A stretch of 64,000 bases of DNA, taken from assembly GCF_016236915.1 (NCBI RefSeq), contig NZ_JAEHOK010000003.1, positions 124,001 through 188,000 on the forward strand, written 5' to 3'. This DNA is from Salegentibacter maritimus (lineage in GTDB: Bacteria; Bacteroidota; Bacteroidia; Flavobacteriales; Flavobacteriaceae). The translations under genes and the position numbers were made by a program. The notes beneath the pieces are model-generated. The model was not told the DNA's origin. It did no database searches and saw nothing but the letters and a program-made list of their open reading frames with translations. Positions 60,985 to 64,000 of this stretch are shown piece by piece; positions within the stretch are counted from its first letter, which is position 1, and every line of letters starts with the position of its first letter.

Positions 60985-61989
60985 TTATCGTTTTATTCTC
61001 CCCCCTGTATTTCCATTCATGACATCCAATACTTCCTCCAAACTCACCAGGCTATTATCACCCAAGATAGTATGTTTTAAAACACAAGATGCGGTTGCGA
61101 ATTCTAAGGTATATTGATCATCATAATTTTCAAGCCCATAGATAATTCCTGCAGCAAATGCATCGCCGGTACCAATACGATCTATCACACTAGATATTTC
61201 TAATTCTACCGTGTTGATGTATTCTGTACCAGTCCAGGCCTGTCCGTAAATTTTTTGCCAGGAAGCACTAACACCTGTCCTTACTTTATCGAAAACCTTT
61301 TCGATACTGGGAATAGTAAAAATAAGCTCTTTGCTGGCTTCAATAAATCCTTCCCTACTAAGTTCAAAATCGGTTTTGAGTATTTCGTTAATTTCATTTA
61401 CTCCGCCAATAAAGATATTGGAAAGTCCTGTAAGCTCGGCCAATACTTCGCCCCCTTCTTTTCCGTATTTCCATAAATTGTTACGATAAGAGGGGTCCGC
61501 AGTAACTGTTATTCCTTTTTTTTGGGCGACTTCCAACCCATTTTTTAAAGTTTTATATGCTGCTTCTGAAATTCCCGGCGTAATACCGGTCCAATGAAAG
61601 TAGCTACAATCATCCAATATTTCCTCCCAATTAATTGTATCTGGGATGATATTGGCAAAAGCACCATGAAGCCGATTGTAGGAAATCTGGCTAGGTCTCA
61701 TTCCTGCACCTATTTCCAGGAAATAAAGTCCTAACGGATGATCTACCCTGGTTACAGCAGGCACTTCAATACCCAGATGGCGCATAGAAGCAATTGCAGC
61801 TTCTCCTACAAAATCTTTAGATACCGCACTAACCTGCTCTACACGCATTCCAAAATTAGCCAAAGATGCGGCCACATTCAATTCGGTGCCCCCAAAAAAG
61901 AACTCCAATTGATGGGACTGCCGCATCTTTCGGTGATTAGATGGAGATAAACGCATTAAGACTTCTCCAAAAGTAACTATCTTACTCAT
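60985..61989 (-). CDS. kdgK: 2-keto-3-deoxygluconate kinase, PfkB family
   Basis: A 334-residue cytoplasmic carbohydrate kinase that makes KDPG from KDG. PfkB features are TFGEVLMRLSPSNHR and GGTELNVAASLANFG at the start and the anion-hole motif DRIGTGDAFAAGIIYGL with catalytic Asp near 272. It overlaps kduD by 8 bp and precedes eda, the order of a KDG pathway operon. Other PfkB sugar kinases cannot be excluded by sequence alone, but the set KduI, KduD, aldolase makes KDG the natural substrate. Confidence 0.92.
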   Translation of the reverse strand: MSKIVTFGEVLMRLSPSNHRKMRQSHQLEFFFGGTELNVAASLANFGMRVEQVSAVSKDFVGEAAIASMRHLGIEVPAVTRVDHPLGLYFLEIGAGMRPSQISYNRLHGAFANIIPDTINWEEILDDCSYFHWTGITPGISEAAYKTLKNGLEVAQKKGITVTADPSYRNNLWKYGKEGGEVLAELTGLSNIFIGGVNEINEILKTDFELSREGFIEASKELIFTIPSIEKVFDKVRTGVSASWQKIYGQAWTGTEYINTVELEISSVIDRIGTGDAFAAGIIYGLENYDDQYTLEFATASCVLKHTILGDNSLVSLEEVLDVMNGNTGGRIKR

Positions 61990-62764
61990 TGGCCGGTTTT
62001 CCTATAGTAGCTAAAATTCCACCGTCAACATAAACCACCTGACCATTTACAAATTTACTGGCTTCAGACGCTAGAAATATTGCGGCTCCCTGTAAATCTT
62101 CCGGGTCTCCCCATCTTGCAGTTGGTGTTCTACTAATTATAAATTCATTAAAAGGGTGTCCATCTTTACGAATAGGTTCGGTTTGGCTAGTGGCAAAATA
62201 GCCGGGGCCAATACCATTAACCTGAATGTTATGTCTTGCCCACTCGGTAGCTAAGTTTCTGGTAAGCATTTTTAATCCTCCTTTGGCTGCTGCATAGGCA
62301 CTAACATTATCCCTGCCCAATTCACTCATCATACTACACATATTGATGATTTTCCCCGACTTTCTCTTAATCATATCGGTTGCAACCAATTTAGACATGA
62401 TAAATGGACCTACAAGATCTACATCTATCACTTTTCTAAAGTCTGCCACCTTCATATCTACAGCCATCTCACGCTTTATAATCCCTGCATTATTTACAAG
62501 GATGTCTATCTTGCCATGGGCTTCCAAAATCTTATTTACATATTCTTCGGCCTCATTTTCATCGGTTACATCAAAAAGATAAGGAGTGGCTTTGTAGCCT
62601 TCATTTTTATATTCTTCAATCGATTGTTCTAATTTGTCTTTAAAAATATCAGTAATAACCAATTCTGCTCCAGACTCGGCAAGCCCCTTAGCTATAGCCA
62701 TTCCCAGGCCGTGAGTACCACCGGTTACCAATGCTACTTTTCCACTTAAATCAAATAACTTCAT
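61982..62764 (-). CDS. kduD: SDR dehydrogenase, KduD-type
   Basis: A 260-residue NAD(P)-dependent short-chain dehydrogenase. The nucleotide motif is TGGTHGLGMAIAKGL, and the catalytic set is Ser in NMCSMMSELG with Tyr and Lys in YAAAKGG. It likely reduces 2,5-diketo-3-deoxygluconate to KDG after KduI. Related gluconate 5-dehydrogenases share the pattern, so the name relies on the 27-bp linkage to KduI and on the KDG kinase gene it overlaps. Confidence 0.92.
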   Translation of the reverse strand: MKLFDLSGKVALVTGGTHGLGMAIAKGLAESGAELVITDIFKDKLEQSIEEYKNEGYKATPYLFDVTDENEAEEYVNKILEAHGKIDILVNNAGIIKREMAVDMKVADFRKVIDVDLVGPFIMSKLVATDMIKRKSGKIINMCSMMSELGRDNVSAYAAAKGGLKMLTRNLATEWARHNIQVNGIGPGYFATSQTEPIRKDGHPFNEFIISRTPTARWGDPEDLQGAAIFLASEASKFVNGQVVYVDGGILATIGKPANE

Positions 62765-62791
62765 TGTCTTTCTACTTTTATAATTATTGTT

Positions 62792-63628
62792 TTATTTCAA
62801 TTCGTTTACCGCAACCTTATCCATATCACTATAATCCAGGTTTTCTCCGGCCATTCCCCAAATAAAAGTATAGCTAGATGTTCCTGCGCCAGCGTGTATA
62901 GACCATTCCGGGGAAATTATTGCCTGGTGGTTTTTCATAAAAATATGACGGGTTTCATGGGGTTGCCCCATAAAATGACTTATGGTTTGCCCTTCTTCCA
63001 AATCAAAATAAAAATACACTTCCATTCTGCGTGAATGGGTATGTGGTGGCATGGTGTTCCAAATATTTCCTTCTGCCAATTCGGTCATTCCCATTTGTAA
63101 TTGACAGGTATCTATTACCGAATTTACAAGGAGTTTATTGATTGTTCTTTTATTTGAATATTTATCATCTCCAAGATGCACAATTTCAGCTTCATTCTTA
63201 GTTACTTTTTTTGTTGGGTAAGCTTTATGTGCCGGGGCAGAATTTAAGTAAAAATAAGGCTGCTCTCCATCAACTGCCTCAAAGCTTACTTCTTTATTTC
63301 CGCGACCTACATATAGGGCTTCTTTATGGCCAAGCTCATACTCTTTGCCATCTACAGTAACCTTACCGCTTCCACCTACATTAATAATTCCCAATTCTCT
63401 TCTCTCCAGAAAAAAGTCGGCTTTTAATTCATCTATAGGCTCAAGCATTACTTTTTGATCTACCGGAAATGCTCCTCCCGCAATGTACCTATCGTACATG
63501 GTGTAGGTTAGGTTAATTTCATTTTTCTTAAAAAGTTCCGGAAGCAAAAAATGATCCCTTAAATCCTGGGTTGTATATCTCTTGGCATCTTCTGGATGAT
63601 GTGCGTACCTAAAATCTGAATTTGTCAT
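62792..63628 (-). CDS. kduI: 5-keto-4-deoxyuronate isomerase
   Basis: A 278-residue cytosolic cupin enzyme that converts 5-keto-4-deoxyuronate from unsaturated uronates into 2,5-diketo-3-deoxygluconate. Typical motifs are RYAHHPEDAKRYTTQDLRDH at the start, then MYDRYIAGGAFPV, and the metal-binding cluster MPPHTHSRRMEVYFYF. WSIHAGAGTSSYTFIWGMAG ends the cupin. It begins the kduI-kduD-kdgK-eda-dctPQM operon. It implies that a lyase elsewhere produces unsaturated uronates. Confidence 0.96.
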   Translation of the reverse strand: MTNSDFRYAHHPEDAKRYTTQDLRDHFLLPELFKKNEINLTYTMYDRYIAGGAFPVDQKVMLEPIDELKADFFLERRELGIINVGGSGKVTVDGKEYELGHKEALYVGRGNKEVSFEAVDGEQPYFYLNSAPAHKAYPTKKVTKNEAEIVHLGDDKYSNKRTINKLLVNSVIDTCQLQMGMTELAEGNIWNTMPPHTHSRRMEVYFYFDLEEGQTISHFMGQPHETRHIFMKNHQAIISPEWSIHAGAGTSSYTFIWGMAGENLDYSDMDKVAVNELK

Positions 63629-63690
63629 AATTTTTTGTTTTTTACTTACTACTTAACTTATATTAAACACTAAAAAGCATTTATTACACT

Positions 63691-64000
63691 TTATTTTAAA
63701 CTAACCTCTAAAGGTTTATCTATAATCTTTTCCTGTTTTAGCAACATTCTTTTCCATTCTTCCATAGAAGAAACCTGGCCACTTCGTTCCCAGGCAAAAC
63801 CAGCATAATAAACCAATTTTTCTTTTGGCTGCATTGTTATTAAAAGATTGCTTTGGTCGGGAGTCTTTGAGACACGGGCAAAGATTGAATCTACTTGTTT
63901 GGGGTCTACAATTATACCTTCCCCTACATGGGATCCGTCTATAGTTTCCCAATGTAAAAGCCAGGCATTCTCTTCATCCATTTCAAAATCTCCTTCATTT
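63691..64000 (-). CDS. C-terminal fragment of a DUF4861-like protein (cut by window)
   Basis: The frame stays open through position 64000, so only the C-terminal part of about 100 residues is visible; the internal ATG at 63981 is not a convincing start. The segment AWLLHWETIDGSHVGEGIIV, then LLITMQPKEKLVYYAGFAWE and MEEWKRMLLKQEKII looks like the end of DUF4861 proteins, which are common next to kduI in uronate-degradation loci of Bacteroidota. The family is recalled, not searched. It lies 62 bp upstream of kduI on the same strand, so it may be in the same operon. Confidence 0.6.
   Translation of the reverse strand, partial: NEGDFEMDEENAWLLHWETIDGSHVGEGIIVDPKQVDSIFARVSKTPDQSNLLITMQPKEKLVYYAGFAWERSGQVSSMEEWKRMLLKQEKIIDKPLEVSLK

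Overview
The window looks like a low-GC marine or environmental member of the Flavobacteriaceae (Bacteroidota). The signs are SusC/SusD pairs with an ECF sigma/FecR switch, SpII lipoproteins, TAnnTTTG-like promoter elements, a clade II type nitrous oxide reductase cluster, a CzcA-TolC fusion typical of this phylum, and sulfatase-rich polysaccharide loci. Most genes lie on the minus strand. Genus and species cannot be fixed from the sequence alone.

Layout. 0.1-4.2 kb: anaerobic pyruvate formate-lyase (pflB) and an OFA-type MFS carrier. 4.2-12.9 kb: a zinc/cadmium-type metal resistance block (P1B ATPase, Fur-family regulator, CzcB-like adaptor, CzcA-TolC fusion, small secreted His/Cys protein). 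13.0-22.6 kb: a glycan-uptake locus with ECF sigma factor, FecR anti-sigma, SusC, SusD, a PKD-like lipoprotein and an FG-GAP repeat lipoprotein. 23.0-23.4 kb: tRNA-Leu(UAG) followed by tandem 120-bp copies of its own tail and terminator. 23.5-28.1 kb: M20 peptidase, universal stress protein, an outer-membrane protein and a lipoprotein. 28.2-33.9 kb: an accessory island between two related direct repeats, holding an aspartyl-protease-like lipoprotein and three genes (DUF4062 protein, OLD-like AAA/TOPRIM ATPase, DUF3825-like protein) separated by foldable cassette-style repeats. 34-45.7 kb: DnaQ/GIY-YIG protein, then a nitrogen-oxide block with the Ric repair protein, an oxidase-like membrane protein, a Crp/Fnr regulator and the nos cluster (cytochrome c, fasciclin lipoprotein, nosZ, membrane protein, nosL, nosD, nosF, nosY). 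46-47.2 kb: an outer-membrane barrel. 47.6-64 kb: a sulfated, uronate-containing glycan locus (GH31, GH20, three sulfatases, a secreted EEP enzyme, TRAP transporter, KDPG aldolase, KDG kinase, KduD, KduI and a DUF4861-like fragment cut by the window end).

How the parts connect. The clearest regulatory picture is a palindrome TGA-N6-TCA (best form TTATGA-N6-TCATAA). It occurs upstream of ric, the crp/fnr gene itself, the cytochrome c gene that heads the nos cluster, the OFA carrier and, more weakly, pflB. In each case its centre lies 36.5 bp from the end of a TTTG/TTTA promoter element. This suggests one anaerobic or NO-responsive regulon spread over 43 kb. The distal glycan locus would release sulfate and sugars outside the cell, import uronates by TRAP, and convert them through KduI, KduD, KdgK and Eda to pyruvate and glyceraldehyde-3-phosphate.

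The most novel candidates are the cassette-like accessory island, including a DUF4062 protein whose C-terminus copies the SSB tip; the shared Crp/Fnr operator architecture; a strong terminator pointing the wrong way between fecR and susC, which suggests a cis-antisense sRNA; and an internal signal-peptide-like segment in the CzcA-TolC fusion. Everything is read by eye; no searches or folding programs were run.
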